NCBI RefSeq assembly: GCF_007830255.1
Contig: NZ_VLKG01000005.1
Span: 1 to 64,000, forward strand
DNA length: 64,000 nucleotides
Direction: 5' to 3'
Source: Azomonas agilis
Lineage (GTDB): Bacteria > Pseudomonadota > Gammaproteobacteria > Pseudomonadales > Pseudomonadaceae
In this document: piece by piece, positions 9,139 through 19,277 of the stretch
How positions within the stretch are numbered: the stretch's first letter is position 1
How the letters are laid out: each line of letters opens with the position of its first letter
Position numbers and translations under genes: made by a program
The notes under the pieces: model-generated
Databases searched by the model: none
What the model saw: the letters and a program-made list of their open reading frames with translations, nothing else
What the model was told of the DNA's origin: nothing

Positions 9139-10587
9139 TTATAAGCCAAGGCACAGATATTTCAGCTCCAGATAGTCCTCAATGCCGTATTTGGAGCCCT
9201 CTCGGCCTAAGCCTGAGGATTTGATCCCGCCAAAAGGCGCTACTTCGGTGGAGATCAGGCCTGTGTTAATACCTACCATGCCATATTCCAGCGCTTCCGA
9301 GACTCTAAACACGCGGCCTAGGTCGCGGGCGTAGAAGTAAGAGGCCAATCCAAACTCGGTGGCGTTGGCTTTCTCGATCACTTCTTCCTCGGTGTGGAAG
9401 CGGAACAGCGGTGCTAAGGGGCCAAAGGTTTCTTCGCGGGCCACTCGGGCACTATCAGGAACATCGACCAGCAGGGTAGGCTCAAAATAGCGGCTTCCTT
9501 TGGCGTGGGGATGGCCACCACATACTAAGCGCGCGCCCTGAGCCAGCGCATCGGCGATGTGCTCCTGTACTTTGGCTACGGCGCGCTCATCAATCAGTGG
9601 CCCGATTTCAGTATTAGGATCTAATCCATCACCTACTCGAAGTTTGGCTACCGCTGCCTGAAATTTTTCCGCAAAAGCTTCGTACACAGCGTCCTGTACA
9701 TAGATTCGATTCACACAGACGCAGGTTTGCCCGGCGTTGCGGTACTTGGAGCTGAGGGCTCCTTTTACCGCTTCGTCTAAATTGGCATCGTCAAATACGA
9801 TGAAGGGAGCGTTGCCACCCAGCTCTAGGGACACTTTTTTAATCTGAGGGGCGCTTTGCTCCAACAGCTTGGCCCCAATTTCGGTGGAGCCGGTAAAGGA
9901 CAGTTTGCGTACTTTGGGATTAGTGCTGAGTTCGGCACCAATTTCACTGGCTGAGCCGGTAATCACATTGAGCACACCGGCCGGAATGCCCGCTTCTTCA
10001 GCCAGTACCATCAGCGCCAAAGCCGAAAAGGGGGTTTGGCTGGCGGGTTTGATGATCATGGTGCAACCGGCAGCCAATGCAGGCCCGGCTTTGCGGGTGA
10101 TCATGGCGGAGGGGAAGTTCCACGGAGTGATAGCAGCGGTCACGCCGATGGGTTGCTTGATGACCAGAATGCGCTTGTCGGCTTGATGGGCCGGTATGGT
10201 ATCTCCGTAAATACGCTTGGCTTCTTCGGCAAACCACTCAATAAAAGAGGCGGCATAGGCGATTTCACCCCGCGACTCAACTAAGGGTTTGCCTTGCTCC
10301 AAGGTCATTAACTGGGCGAGGTGCTCTTGGTGTTGCAAGATCAGCTCAAACCAGCGCCGCAGTTTGGCTGAGCGCTCTTTGGCGGTCAGGGCCCGCCAAG
10401 CCGGTAGCGCGCGCTGAGCCGCTTCTACGGCACGGCGGGTTTCGGCGGTGCCCATTTTAGGCACCTGACCTAAGATAGCGCCGGTGGCCGGATTATCCAC
10501 ATTGATGCTTTGACCGCTGTCCGCTGCTATCCACTGACCATCAAGGTAAGCCTGCTGACGAAACAATGGGTTTTGAGCAATAGACAT
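9139..10587 (-). CDS. gabD: NAD(P)-dependent succinate-semialdehyde dehydrogenase
   Basis: A 482-residue aldehyde dehydrogenase, the same length as E. coli GabD, which oxidises succinate semialdehyde to succinate in GABA breakdown. The cofactor loop FTGSTEIG (231-238), the general-base glutamate in LELGGN (Glu255) and the nucleophilic cysteine in GQTCVCVN (Cys289, with a second Cys two residues on) are present. The ATG at 10587 follows an AAGGAG site, so I prefer it to an in-frame upstream start at 10623. No gabT is adjacent; the yeaD-like gene lies 32 bp upstream. Confidence 0.92.
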   Translation of the reverse strand: MSIAQNPLFRQQAYLDGQWIAADSGQSINVDNPATGAILGQVPKMGTAETRRAVEAAQRALPAWRALTAKERSAKLRRWFELILQHQEHLAQLMTLEQGKPLVESRGEIAYAASFIEWFAEEAKRIYGDTIPAHQADKRILVIKQPIGVTAAITPWNFPSAMITRKAGPALAAGCTMIIKPASQTPFSALALMVLAEEAGIPAGVLNVITGSASEIGAELSTNPKVRKLSFTGSTEIGAKLLEQSAPQIKKVSLELGGNAPFIVFDDANLDEAVKGALSSKYRNAGQTCVCVNRIYVQDAVYEAFAEKFQAAVAKLRVGDGLDPNTEIGPLIDERAVAKVQEHIADALAQGARLVCGGHPHAKGSRYFEPTLLVDVPDSARVAREETFGPLAPLFRFHTEEEVIEKANATEFGLASYFYARDLGRVFRVSEALEYGMVGINTGLISTEVAPFGGIKSSGLGREGSKYGIEDYLELKYLCLGL

Positions 10588-10619
10588 AGGTTTCTCCTTG
10601 AGGCCGTTGGGCGAGGGGA

Positions 10620-11534
10620 TCAATCAAGAGGTTCAGTCCATAGCTGGAGCGTCAGGCGACTCCGGCCATCGGGTGCTAACTTTAGGCTGTCTTCCAAAAC
10701 ATTAGCCGTTTCGATGCACAGCATACGTTGCCAAGCATCATCCGCAAATTGGGATAAGCGTTTGGCCTTGTCGACCCAAGGGTTCCAGACGATGGCCGAC
10801 TCTGAACCTTCGGCCTTGAGGCAAATTTGGCGACCCCATAAAGGATCTTGGATGCGTAGTAGGGGGGGGGTATGCAGATAAATGCGGTCGGTTTCGCCCT
10901 GAATCGACAGATCACCCTGTTGTTGGCGCTCTTCCCAACCCTCTAAGGTTTCGAGGTAACGGCATCCGCTTAAGCCCTGAATACTGATTTGGCGAATATC
11001 GCTCACGGCTAAATAGGTATGTAAAGCTTGGCTTAAGCAGGCAGGACGATCGCTGAGGTTATGGTTTTCCAAGGTAATGCTCAGGCGATCACTCAGGCTG
11101 ATGCTGAGTTTGGGCTGAACTGCGTGGGGCCAGTGCGGGAGCTCCTTGGTGCTAAGACTAAAATTTAGACAAATCTGGTTAGCCTCACTGATTAAGTCAT
11201 CCAGTTGCCAAGGCAGGCTGCGCGCTAACCCATGCGCGGGGGCTTGGGTGGGTTGCAGGTACATGGCCTGTATGGGCGTTGGATTGCGGGCTAAATCGCC
11301 AAACCAAGGCCAACATAAAGGAATTCCCCCTCGAACAGATTGGCCGATCTGGAAGCTGGCCTGTTCACTGAGCCAAATAATGGGCGGTTCATCGGTTCGC
11401 TGGTAGCTGAGAATTTGAGCGCCTTGTTCGGCTACCAATAGTTCAGCATCCGCACTGCGGATACGCCAGCAAGCCAGTGCTCCTAGGTGGCAGCGTTCTA
11501 GGTGCCAAGCGGTTTGGGGGACAGACTCAGACAC
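10620..11534 (-). CDS. D-hexose-6-phosphate mutarotase (YeaD-like aldose-1-epimerase family)
   Basis: A 304-residue protein of the YeaD branch of the galactose-mutarotase superfamily. The segments GGIPLCWPWFG and AHGLARSLPW (substrate-site His/Arg) and the C-terminal VWNPWVDKAKRLSQF are family signatures. It interconverts alpha and beta anomers of hexose-6-phosphates. I take the GTG at 11534 as start because AGGAG lies 7 bases before it; an in-frame GTG at 11555 lacks a site. A run of nine consecutive C in coding sense (G on the plus strand near 10863) sits in the gene and could be a slippage site. Confidence 0.88.
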   Translation of the reverse strand: MSESVPQTAWHLERCHLGALACWRIRSADAELLVAEQGAQILSYQRTDEPPIIWLSEQASFQIGQSVRGGIPLCWPWFGDLARNPTPIQAMYLQPTQAPAHGLARSLPWQLDDLISEANQICLNFSLSTKELPHWPHAVQPKLSISLSDRLSITLENHNLSDRPACLSQALHTYLAVSDIRQISIQGLSGCRYLETLEGWEERQQQGDLSIQGETDRIYLHTPPLLRIQDPLWGRQICLKAEGSESAIVWNPWVDKAKRLSQFADDAWQRMLCIETANVLEDSLKLAPDGRSRLTLQLWTEPLD

Positions 11535-11558
11535 AGGAATTCTCCTAAATAACACACC

Positions 11559-12260
11559 CTAAAATGCAAGGGTATTTGCTTGCTGTTTGCGCCGCCAACT
11601 GGCCAATCGCTGTTCTAGTTGAGCTAAGTTTTCAATGCCTCGTGATTGAGCCTGTTTAAACAAAATTAAGGCAATTTCGGCGGTGACTAGGGCATCAGCG
11701 CTAGCATGGTGGCGTTGATGGACGTTGAGACCAAAATATTTAACCCAATCATCCAACCCCGCTTTATCCAGCTTGGCATCGGGGTTGAGCATCGGGGCTA
11801 TTTCAGCCACGTCAAAAAAGGGATGCGTCAAGCGATAACCTAGGGTTTTACGCAAAGCACGTTCTAACATCTGCTGATCAAAACGGGCGTGATAAGCCAA
11901 GAATGGGCTATTGCCCACAAACTCCATTAAAGACAGCAAAGCTTTAATGGGATCCTCACCCGCAGCAAGGGCACTGGGGGCGATACCGTGGATGAGTACG
12001 CTTTCAGTGACCTTGGTGATATTGCGGTATAGGGTGCGTTCAAACAGTTGATTGAAAGGGATAGCCCCTTGGTCAATGACCACCGCCCCAATAGAAATCA
12101 CCAGATCACGTCTGAGGTCAAAGCCTGTGGTTTCTAAATCCAACACCACCAGCCGTTGTTGTGCCAAGGAATGAATATCTAAAGCCTCTGGGGAGAGCAA
12201 TTTCCCCAAACGGTATAGATACTCAGGTTCTAACTCGGGTTTACGAAAGAACCAGCTCAT
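11559..12260 (-). CDS. DnaQ-like DEDDh 3'-5' exonuclease
   Basis: A 233-residue exonuclease of the DNA polymerase III epsilon family. All DEDDh residues are visible: Asp41 and Glu43 in DLETTGF, Asp128 in HARFDQQ, and His184/Asp189 in HHASADA. The start at 12260 lies 1 bp after the upstream gene's stop. The short length and lack of the polymerase-alpha-binding region suggest an accessory exonuclease rather than replicative DnaQ. It pairs with the CBS/DUF294 gene, as in Pseudomonas. Confidence 0.9.
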   Translation of the reverse strand: MSWFFRKPELEPEYLYRLGKLLSPEALDIHSLAQQRLVVLDLETTGFDLRRDLVISIGAVVIDQGAIPFNQLFERTLYRNITKVTESVLIHGIAPSALAAGEDPIKALLSLMEFVGNSPFLAYHARFDQQMLERALRKTLGYRLTHPFFDVAEIAPMLNPDAKLDKAGLDDWVKYFGLNVHQRHHASADALVTAEIALILFKQAQSRGIENLAQLEQRLASWRRKQQANTLAF

Positions 12261-12261
12261 A

Positions 12262-14199
12262 CTACAGGTGATAGCGTAAAGCGAGGCTGGCTTGTAAACG
12301 CTGAGCCTGGCGGAAGGATTCACGCAAAATCCGACGATCCAAGTGGTTTAGGGTATCGGGATCGAGGCGGTTGGAATAGGGTTTGCCCTCTCGAGCTTGC
12401 TGTTGATGATGTTGCATACGAGTCTGCTGAATAAATTGATAGGCTTCTTTATAGGCCGAACCGTCTTTAGCTTCAATCACACCGGCATCAATCAATTGTC
12501 GTAGACGCTCTAAAGTGTTGGTAGTGGCAATGCCATTGGCCAGTGATAGTAAGCGTGCGCCATCCACAAAGGGGGTCAACCCCTGCTCTTTGATGTCTAG
12601 GGTTGGGATCTTATCGTTGCCTTTGCGGGATACGACAAAATCCCGGAACCGTCCGATGGGTGGGCGATGGCGCAGAGCATTTTCAGCCATCAAGCGCTGG
12701 AATAAGCTAGCCTGTTCGATGAGATCCAATAATTCGTTGCGCAGTTGCTCATAGCCGCTGATTGGCCCCCATACTGGGCGCAGATCAAAGAAAATCGAGC
12801 TGCCCAATAGGTGCTCTGGGGTTGACTCAAAAACAAAGGATTGGAAGCGTTTTAGCCATTCGATGCGCGATAGGCACAGGTCTGGATTTCCGGCCATGAT
12901 GTTGCCTTTGCACAGCGCAAAACCACATTGAGCTAGGTATTGGTTGATGCGTTGGGCAACGGGCAGTAGTAAGGTACGGACGCGCTGCGCCTCGGCGGGG
13001 TTGTCGGCCTCAAATAAAATGCCGTTATCTTGGTCGGTGTACAGCGTTTGCTCGCAACGCCCTTCGCTACCAAAGCACAGCCAAGTGAAGGGAATCCCCG
13101 GATCGCCCACTTCCTCTAAAGTCAGCTCAATCACCCGGGAGACAGTATGGTCGTTGAGCAAGGTGATGATGTGGGAAATTTGGGTAGAGGAAGCTCCGTG
13201 GGCCAGCATGTTGTCCACCAACTGGCAGATGCGGCGGCGCAGTCCCACTAGGGATTCGATGCGCTCGGCATGACGGATGGTCTGCGCTAAATGCACCAGA
13301 TCCACCCGTTGCAAGGAGAACAGATCCCGCTCCGACACCACGCCTTTTAATTGGCCATTTTCCACTACGCACACATGGGTAATGTGGTGTTCGGTCATGG
13401 CGATGGCGGCATCAAAGGCACTGGCTTCTGGGGAGAGCGAAAACGCCTGTTGGGTGGAGGCTTGTCCAATGGGCTTGATCAGATTATCTACCCCTGAGGC
13501 AATCACTTGGCGTAAATCCCGCAGGGTAAAAATGCCCAAGGGATGCTGGTCGTTGTCCACCACTACAATGCTGCCGATATTGTGCTCATTCATCAGGCCC
13601 ACAGCTTCATTCAGCGGCAAAGCAGGCAGGCAAGAAACGGGCTGGTGCAGCGCTAATTCGCCAAGCCGTGCCTCTAACGAATACTGTTCGCCCAGACTTT
13701 CGGCAGCGCGCCGTTGTACCTGTAGGTTGACCTGTTCCAGTAGGCTGCTGACTCCGCGAATGGCGAAATCCCGAAACGGGGACGAGAGCGACAGCAGTTT
13801 GACAAAGGAGGCCTTATCTAAGACCAAGCAGAAGGTGTCTTCAGCCGCCACATGGGTGGTACGGGTGGCGCGCTCCCCCACCAATGCTGCCATCGGAAAG
13901 CATTCACCCACCGTCAAATCGAAAGCCGGTTCTGCCTGCTCACGGGTGGCCTGTAAGCGTTCTCCGTAAACACGTCCTTGTTTGATAATAAAGAAGTGTT
14001 CGACCACTCCGTCTTGAGGGCTGAGCAGGGTTTCGCCGCTGCTGTAAAAACGCAACTGGCAGTTTTCCACCAGAAAAACCAGATGCGCTGCTTCCATCTG
14101 GTTAAAGGGGGGAAATTTTTGTAAAAACTCCATTAGCCCCTGAATATTTTGCAAAACGGCGGTCTTGCCCGCCTTGGCGAACGCATCAGCTTTGCCCAT
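12262..14199 (-). CDS. cNMP-binding/CBS/DUF294 nucleotidyltransferase-like signalling protein
   Basis: A 645-residue multidomain regulator. In order: a cyclic-nucleotide-binding-like fold (about 40-130), a pair of CBS domains (about 187-295), a nucleotidyltransferase-fold DUF294 domain with GSEGR (377-381) and the acidic TDQDNG motif (388-393), and a C-terminal helical substrate-binding-like domain. The family resembles GlnD-type nucleotidyltransferases but its target is not known. The ATG at 14199 has GGAAG 8 bases upstream; an in-frame ATG at 14259 would add 20 residues. Confidence 0.88.
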   Translation of the reverse strand: MGKADAFAKAGKTAVLQNIQGLMEFLQKFPPFNQMEAAHLVFLVENCQLRFYSSGETLLSPQDGVVEHFFIIKQGRVYGERLQATREQAEPAFDLTVGECFPMAALVGERATRTTHVAAEDTFCLVLDKASFVKLLSLSSPFRDFAIRGVSSLLEQVNLQVQRRAAESLGEQYSLEARLGELALHQPVSCLPALPLNEAVGLMNEHNIGSIVVVDNDQHPLGIFTLRDLRQVIASGVDNLIKPIGQASTQQAFSLSPEASAFDAAIAMTEHHITHVCVVENGQLKGVVSERDLFSLQRVDLVHLAQTIRHAERIESLVGLRRRICQLVDNMLAHGASSTQISHIITLLNDHTVSRVIELTLEEVGDPGIPFTWLCFGSEGRCEQTLYTDQDNGILFEADNPAEAQRVRTLLLPVAQRINQYLAQCGFALCKGNIMAGNPDLCLSRIEWLKRFQSFVFESTPEHLLGSSIFFDLRPVWGPISGYEQLRNELLDLIEQASLFQRLMAENALRHRPPIGRFRDFVVSRKGNDKIPTLDIKEQGLTPFVDGARLLSLANGIATTNTLERLRQLIDAGVIEAKDGSAYKEAYQFIQQTRMQHHQQQAREGKPYSNRLDPDTLNHLDRRILRESFRQAQRLQASLALRYHL

Positions 14200-14455
14200 G
14201 GCCATGACTTCCAAGTGGTTGTTTTTTAATAGTCTCTGGCGTGCCTTGTGAGCGCCCATTGGACGTAAGTCTAGACCGATCTGTCCATTTACGGACTTGG
14301 CTTAGGGCAGTAAAGCATAGCCTTTGATGTCGCACTATAGCGGCTGGTTGCTTCCACAATAGAGGCAAGAGTTGATTCCAGAGCAGGGCAGCAGCTTAGG
14401 AAGCTTTTCTCTACAATCGTTCTTTTCTATCGTACTCTGAACCTGCGGTACTGCC

Positions 14456-15373
14456 ATGATTGCCATTGAACATCTGAGTAAAACCTATGCTTCCGGGCAT
14501 CCGGCGCTTAAATCCATCAACCTCAATATTCGGCGTGGGGAGATTTTTGCTCTTTTGGGGCCGAATGGAGCGGGTAAAACTACCCTCATCAGTATTATTT
14601 GTGGCCTTGTAAACCCAGGGGCTGGGCGTGTTCTGGTCGATGGCTACGATATAGTGCAAGACTATCGGGCGGCGCGTACCTGTATTGGGCTGGTGCCGCA
14701 AGAGCTATACAGTGAAAGCTTTGAAACCGTCTGGGCCACCATTCGTTTTAGTCGAGGATTATTCGGTAAAGCCCCTGACGATGCCTATTTAGAAAAGCTG
14801 TTGCGGGATCTTTCGCTATGGGACAAAAAGGATGCGCGCATTCTGGACTTATCCGGCGGCATGAAGCGGCGGGTGATGATTGCCAAAGCCTTGTCCCACG
14901 AGCCCAGTGTACTTTTTTTGGATGAACCTACCGCCGGTGTGGATGTGGAGCTACGGCGTGATATGTGGGACATGGTGCGGGCGCTGCGTGATCGGGGTGT
15001 GACCGTTATTTTGACCACCCACTACATCGAAGAGGCCGAGGAAATGGCCGATCGCATTGGCGTGATTCGTCAGGGTGAAATCATTCTGGTGGAAGAAAAA
15101 GATCGACTGATGCGCCAATTGGGTAAAAAGCAATTGATGGTGCAATTGCAACACCCCTTGCTTGAGCCACCGCCTGAGCTACAGGTGTACGCGCTGGAAT
15201 ATTCAACCGATGGGCAGACCCTGACCTATACCTTTGACGGCCACCAAGAGCACAACGGTATGGCGGAATTACTGCGACAACTGGTCGAGTTGGGTATTGA
15301 TTTTAAGGATGTGCAAACCCGTCAGAGCTCTTTAGAAGAAATTTTCGTCAATCTGGTAAAGGCGCACCCTTAA
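14456..15373 (+). CDS. ABC-2 type exporter, ATP-binding subunit (YadG-like)
   Basis: A 305-residue ABC ATPase. Walker A GPNGAGKT is at 35-42, the signature LSGGM at 132-136 and Walker B LFLDEP at 153-158, followed by the switch His in [10 protein letters not shown]. Length and the C-terminal extension match E. coli YadG (308). It pairs with the following membrane subunit; the gene ends overlap by one base. The exported substrate is not known. Confidence 0.9.
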   Translation: MIAIEHLSKTYASGHPALKSINLNIRRGEIFALLGPNGAGKTTLISIICGLVNPGAGRVLVDGYDIVQDYRAARTCIGLVPQELYSESFETVWATIRFSRGLFGKAPDDAYLEKLLRDLSLWDKKDARILDLSGGMKRRVMIAKALSHEPSVLFLDEPTAGVDVELRRDMWDMVRALRDRGVTVILTTHYIEEAEEMADRIGVIRQGEIILVEEKDRLMRQLGKKQLMVQLQHPLLEPPPELQVYALEYSTDGQTLTYTFDGHQEHNGMAELLRQLVELGIDFKDVQTRQSSLEEIFVNLVKAHP

Positions 15374-16134
15374 TGAATTTTTATGCCGTTCGAGCCATTT
15401 ATCTGTTCGAGTTACAGCGCGCTTGGCGCACTCTACTGCAAACCATTGCCACTCCGGTGATCTCCACCTCACTGTATTTTGTGGTCTTCGGCTCCGCCAT
15501 AGGCTCTAGCATGGCTGAGGTGCAGGGGGTTAGCTATGCCGCCTTTATCGTACCGGGTCTGATCATGATGATGCTGTTGACCGAGAGCACGGCTAACGCT
15601 TCCTTTGGCATCTATATGCCGCGCTATTCCGGCGCGATTTATGAGGTGTTATCCGCTCCAGTATCGGCCCTTGAGATTTTACTGGGCTATGTGGGGGCTG
15701 CCGCTTCTAAATCCATCGTTTTGGGCTTGTTGATTCTGCTTACGGCGCGTTTATTCGTGGACTATCAGATTGCTCACCCGATTTGGATGGGCGTGTTTTT
15801 AGTATTAACCGCCGTCACCTTCAGCCTGATGGGTTTTATTATCGGTTTATGGGCCGATGGTTGGGAAAAACTGCAAATCGTCCCCGCGCTGATTATCACG
15901 CCTTTGGCATTTTTGGGCGGCAGTTTTTATTCCATCGAAATGCTGCCTCCAATCTGGCAAAAGATCGCCTTGCTTAATCCGGTGGTGTACCTGATCAGCG
16001 GATTCCGTTGGAGTTTTTACGGGATTTCTGATGTGAATCCGCTGATCAGCTTGGGCATGACCCTCGTCTTTTTAGCGATCTGCTCCTTGATTGTGCGTTG
16101 GATTTTCAAGACCGGCTATCGGCTGAAAAACTAA
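15373..16134 (+). CDS. ABC-2 type exporter, membrane subunit (YadH-like)
   Basis: A 253-residue permease with six predicted membrane helices and the ABC-2 family sequence near its C-terminus ([20 protein letters not shown]). It begins at the last base of the ATPase gene and matches E. coli YadH in size (256). Together they form an exporter of unknown cargo. Ends 4 bp from the convergent rlmJ gene. Confidence 0.9.
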   Translation: MNFYAVRAIYLFELQRAWRTLLQTIATPVISTSLYFVVFGSAIGSSMAEVQGVSYAAFIVPGLIMMMLLTESTANASFGIYMPRYSGAIYEVLSAPVSALEILLGYVGAAASKSIVLGLLILLTARLFVDYQIAHPIWMGVFLVLTAVTFSLMGFIIGLWADGWEKLQIVPALIITPLAFLGGSFYSIEMLPPIWQKIALLNPVVYLISGFRWSFYGISDVNPLISLGMTLVFLAICSLIVRWIFKTGYRLKN

Positions 16135-16138
16135 AGGT

Positions 16139-17041
16139 TTAGCGTTTGATCCCTTGGCTGGTGCGAGGTTTGCGCGCAGGGGAGTTGGGGCTGGTTTGAG
16201 GTTTGCTCTCTTCGATTAACCAATCCAGCCGCCAACCGCCTTGGCTTTGTGCCAATTGAGTGGCCAGCCAAGGTAATAGCTCTGCCAGTTCCTCCTCCAA
16301 GCCCCAAGGCGGATTGCTGATGATTAAACCGGAGCCGTTTAAGCGTTCAGCGTTGTCGGTGGGATGGATCCAGAGTTCAGCCCGCAGCAGTTTAGGCGCT
16401 GTGCTTTGGCCGAGGTCTTGATAAAAACGCTTGAGCTGCGCTTCGGCTTTGATGGGGTACCAAATCACCACTAGGCTTTGGCGCACCCGTGCAATGGCTT
16501 CGTTCAGGGCTTGTACGCAGCGCGTCAGCTCGTCAGCTTGCTCAAAGGGTGGGTCAATCAGCAGCAGCACGCGCTTTTCGGCCACGGGCAATAGGGCGCG
16601 TGGCAGATGCCAGCCCTCTCCGCGATGCACCGCGACGCGCTCATCCTGACGCATATTTTCTTTCAGTAACGCACCGTCTTCAGGGTGCTTTTCGTTCAGA
16701 TACAGGCGATCTTGCGGGCGGGATAAGTAGCGCGCCAATTCCGGGGAGCCGGGATAGTAGCGTAGTTGCTCCGGGGTATTTAGGGCTTGGATGCAGTCTA
16801 AATACTCATTGAGTAATGCGGGACGTTCAGGCGCATCCCAAATACGGCCAATCCCTTGTTGCCATTCTCCCGTGCGGGTGGCTTGGCTGGCCGTGAGGTC
16901 ATAAAGCCCCACACCGGCATGGCTATCTAAGTAGGCATAGGGCGCTTCTTTACGGGTGAGTAGGGTTAATATTCGGGCTAATACCAGATGTTTGAACACA
17001 TCTGCATGGTTGCCTGCGTGAAAGGCATGACGATAATTCAA
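16139..17041 (-). CDS. rlmJ: 23S rRNA (adenine-2030-N6)-methyltransferase RlmJ
   Basis: A 300-residue RlmJ, which methylates A2030 of 23S rRNA. The N-terminal MNYRHAFHAGNHADVFKH is a strict family signature. The catalytic motif IV is DPPF at 163-166, where E. coli has DPPY. A basic, proline-rich tail of about 20 residues extends past the usual end and may bind RNA. It is 5 bp from the LysR gene on the same strand. Confidence 0.94.
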   Translation of the reverse strand: MNYRHAFHAGNHADVFKHLVLARILTLLTRKEAPYAYLDSHAGVGLYDLTASQATRTGEWQQGIGRIWDAPERPALLNEYLDCIQALNTPEQLRYYPGSPELARYLSRPQDRLYLNEKHPEDGALLKENMRQDERVAVHRGEGWHLPRALLPVAEKRVLLLIDPPFEQADELTRCVQALNEAIARVRQSLVVIWYPIKAEAQLKRFYQDLGQSTAPKLLRAELWIHPTDNAERLNGSGLIISNPPWGLEEELAELLPWLATQLAQSQGGWRLDWLIEESKPQTSPNSPARKPRTSQGIKR

Positions 17042-17045
17042 AAGC

Positions 17046-17963
17046 TTACTCCGTATCGGTGTGGAGGAAGGGGGAGCCGTCAGTATTTAGGACTTGCTGA
17101 CGCAATAGGCTCAGTAAAGGCTCTAGGGCGGGATTGGGGGGCAGATCCTTACGATGCACTAATAAGGTGGGGGTTTGGGCCAGATCCCTATCAATAGGTA
17201 GCCAATCCACCAAAGCGGATCGTGGATGACGTTCTTTAAGGCTGGCCGGAAGCAAGCCGACACCCATGCCAGCGGCGACGCTGGCGAAAATGGTTTCTAC
17301 GGAGCCATAGCTTTGGCGAACCGCTACCGGAGCGGCCTGACGCTCGGCCCAGCGCTCTAAACGCTCTCGGTAGTGACAGCCTGCTGGAAAACCCAGCAGC
17401 GTCAGCGGGGTAGCTAATACCTGTTCGAGGCGGTATCCCTTGGGGATGACCAACTCTAGGCGCTCACGCCAGATGACTTCGACACATAACTGGGGATGTT
17501 CATAAGGCCCGCCGATTAAGGCTGCATCCAGTCGCTCCTCCAGTACCTCGCCTAATAACCAGCGGCTGGTACCGGTAATCAGGTTCAGGCTAATCTGAGG
17601 GGCATGGCGATGAAAGTCAGCCAGTAATTCTGGCAAACGTACCGCTGCACAAGTTTCCATTGAGCCTAAGCGCAAAGTTCCTGCCCAAACATCCTGACGC
17701 ACACTGTGCCAGGCCCGTTGGCAGAGTTGCTCTAACTGTTGAGCATGGGGCAATAGGCGCTCACCAGCTAAGGTTAAACCCAATTGACGGGCTTGGCGCT
17801 GAAACAAAGGCGTGCCCAATTGTTGCTCTAACTGACGCAAGCGGGCGGAAACGTTGGAAGGCACACAATGCAGCTGCCGTGCCGCTGCACTGAGAGAGCC
17901 TGTACGGCTAACTGCTAAAAAATAGTGCAAGAGCTGTGGATTCAAGCGTTGCCAGACGGACAT
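17046..17963 (-). CDS. LysR-family transcriptional regulator
   Basis: A 305-residue LysR regulator: N-terminal winged helix-turn-helix (about 8-66, with TGSLSAAARQLHCVPSNVSARLRQ as recognition region split over two helices) and a periplasmic-binding-protein-like effector domain (about 90-290). It is transcribed divergently from the MFS gene at 18078, with two dyads in the shared intergenic region, so it probably controls that gene. The effector is unknown. PBP-domain sequence (EVIWRERLELVIPKG) suggests the PtxR/ArgP-like subgroup only loosely. Confidence 0.9.
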   Translation of the reverse strand: MSVWQRLNPQLLHYFLAVSRTGSLSAAARQLHCVPSNVSARLRQLEQQLGTPLFQRQARQLGLTLAGERLLPHAQQLEQLCQRAWHSVRQDVWAGTLRLGSMETCAAVRLPELLADFHRHAPQISLNLITGTSRWLLGEVLEERLDAALIGGPYEHPQLCVEVIWRERLELVIPKGYRLEQVLATPLTLLGFPAGCHYRERLERWAERQAAPVAVRQSYGSVETIFASVAAGMGVGLLPASLKERHPRSALVDWLPIDRDLAQTPTLLVHRKDLPPNPALEPLLSLLRQQVLNTDGSPFLHTDTE

Positions 17964-17969
17964 AGTTCA

Positions 17970-18020
17970 TCACTTTTAGTGAAAGACTGCTGCATTATTT
18001 TTCACTATGAGTAGTAGTGA
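17970..18020. promoter_or_regulatory. candidate LysR operator region (two dyads)
   Basis: Between the divergent LysR and MFS genes are two inverted repeats sharing the same arms: TCACT-TTT-AGTGA at 17970-17982 and TCACTA-7-TAGTGA at 18002-18020. The second fits the T-N11-A style of LysR boxes. They are likely LysR binding sites; assignment is inference from position and symmetry. Confidence 0.5.
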
Positions 18021-18077
18021 TACAAGGGTTAAGGTGGTGCGAACAACAACATCCACCGCCTGTGTAGGTGCATACCC

Positions 18078-19277
18078 ATGCCAAGGATTTCACCCGTACA
18101 AACCGCATTGGCTTTGCTTGCAGGAAGCTTGGCCTTGATTGTGGTGCATTCTTTAGGGCGTTTTGCCTTCACGCCTTTGCTGCCCCACTTTTTAAACGAT
18201 GGTCTGCTGACTCTTGAGCAAGGAGCTCGGCTGGCGACTTGGAACTATGTGGGGTATCTATTTGGAGCGCTGTCGGCTTTGATCTTGCACGCCCCAGAGC
18301 GTCAGCGAGTCGCCTTGCCGGTTGCGCTGTGCCTGAATGCTTTAATCACACTGGCTCAAGGATTTACGGATTCTTACGTTCTGTTGTGGGCTTTGCGTCT
18401 GCTCAACGGCTTAACTAACGGTTTAGTATTTGTCTTGGCCCCCGCTTTGGTGCTGGAGTGGCTAAATCGTCATCAGCAGGCGCGTTTAAGTGGCTTAGTT
18501 TATTTAGGATTTGCCTTTGGTTTGCTCGTCTCTAATGTGTTGGCCAATGCGTTGGACGAGCAGGTGCAAGGAGCCCAACGTTGGTGGCCGATGGCCGCTT
18601 TGGCCCTGCCCTTAGCGGTAATTAGTGCGCTGTTATTGGCACGTTTGGAGACAGCGCCGCAAAAAGCCCAGCATTCAACCTCAGCAGTGCGTAGCCCATT
18701 ATTTGATCGAGCCAGTACGCCCTTATTTATTGCCTATGCTGGAGCGGGTTTAGGCTACATCTTACCCATGACGTTTCTACCTACTTTGGCTCAGCAACAG
18801 CTCCCAGCCGGTGATCCTTTGGTAGGCTCCATTTGGTATTGGACGGCTTTGGCGTGCATGGGCGGTATTTTGCTTTGGAATTACCTTAGCAGCCGTTGGG
18901 GGGATCGTTCTACTTTATGCGCAACCTATGCTGTACAAGCGGTGGGAGCTGTAGCCCCTTTGGTATGGCCGGGTAGTTTGGGCATTAGCCTGTGCGCGCT
19001 GTTGGTGGGTAGCAGTTTTGTGGGCAGTGTATTTCTCACTCAACGTTTGGCCCGCAACCTTCAACCCCATCAAGGGCCACGTTTATCCGCCGCTTTAATT
19101 GCTTTATACGGCGTAGCCCAACTGTTGGGGCCTTGGTTAGCTGAGTTATGGCTGTCCTTGGGGGGGACTTTGACGCAGAGCTTTGCTTTAGGTGCTGGTG
19201 CTTTGTTGTGGGCTTGGTTTTTCTCTTGGCTGACACCCAGCCAACCTTCTCAGGAGCTTATAAAATGCCCTACGTAA
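18078..19277 (+). CDS. YbfB/YjiJ-family MFS transporter
   Basis: A 399-residue major facilitator protein with twelve predicted membrane helices. The N-terminal segment with LGRFAFTPLLPHFLNDG is typical of the YbfB/YjiJ family, whose substrates are unknown. It is divergent from the LysR gene and overlaps the start of the tautomerase gene by 13 bp, so transporter and tautomerase are likely one LysR-controlled unit. Confidence 0.88.
   Translation: MPRISPVQTALALLAGSLALIVVHSLGRFAFTPLLPHFLNDGLLTLEQGARLATWNYVGYLFGALSALILHAPERQRVALPVALCLNALITLAQGFTDSYVLLWALRLLNGLTNGLVFVLAPALVLEWLNRHQQARLSGLVYLGFAFGLLVSNVLANALDEQVQGAQRWWPMAALALPLAVISALLLARLETAPQKAQHSTSAVRSPLFDRASTPLFIAYAGAGLGYILPMTFLPTLAQQQLPAGDPLVGSIWYWTALACMGGILLWNYLSSRWGDRSTLCATYAVQAVGAVAPLVWPGSLGISLCALLVGSSFVGSVFLTQRLARNLQPHQGPRLSAALIALYGVAQLLGPWLAELWLSLGGTLTQSFALGAGALLWAWFFSWLTPSQPSQELIKCPT

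Noticed and set aside
10855..10880. Run of nine G as a programmed frameshift in the yeaD-like gene
   Set aside because: The frame continues normally through it to a full-length protein; only slippage potential is noted.
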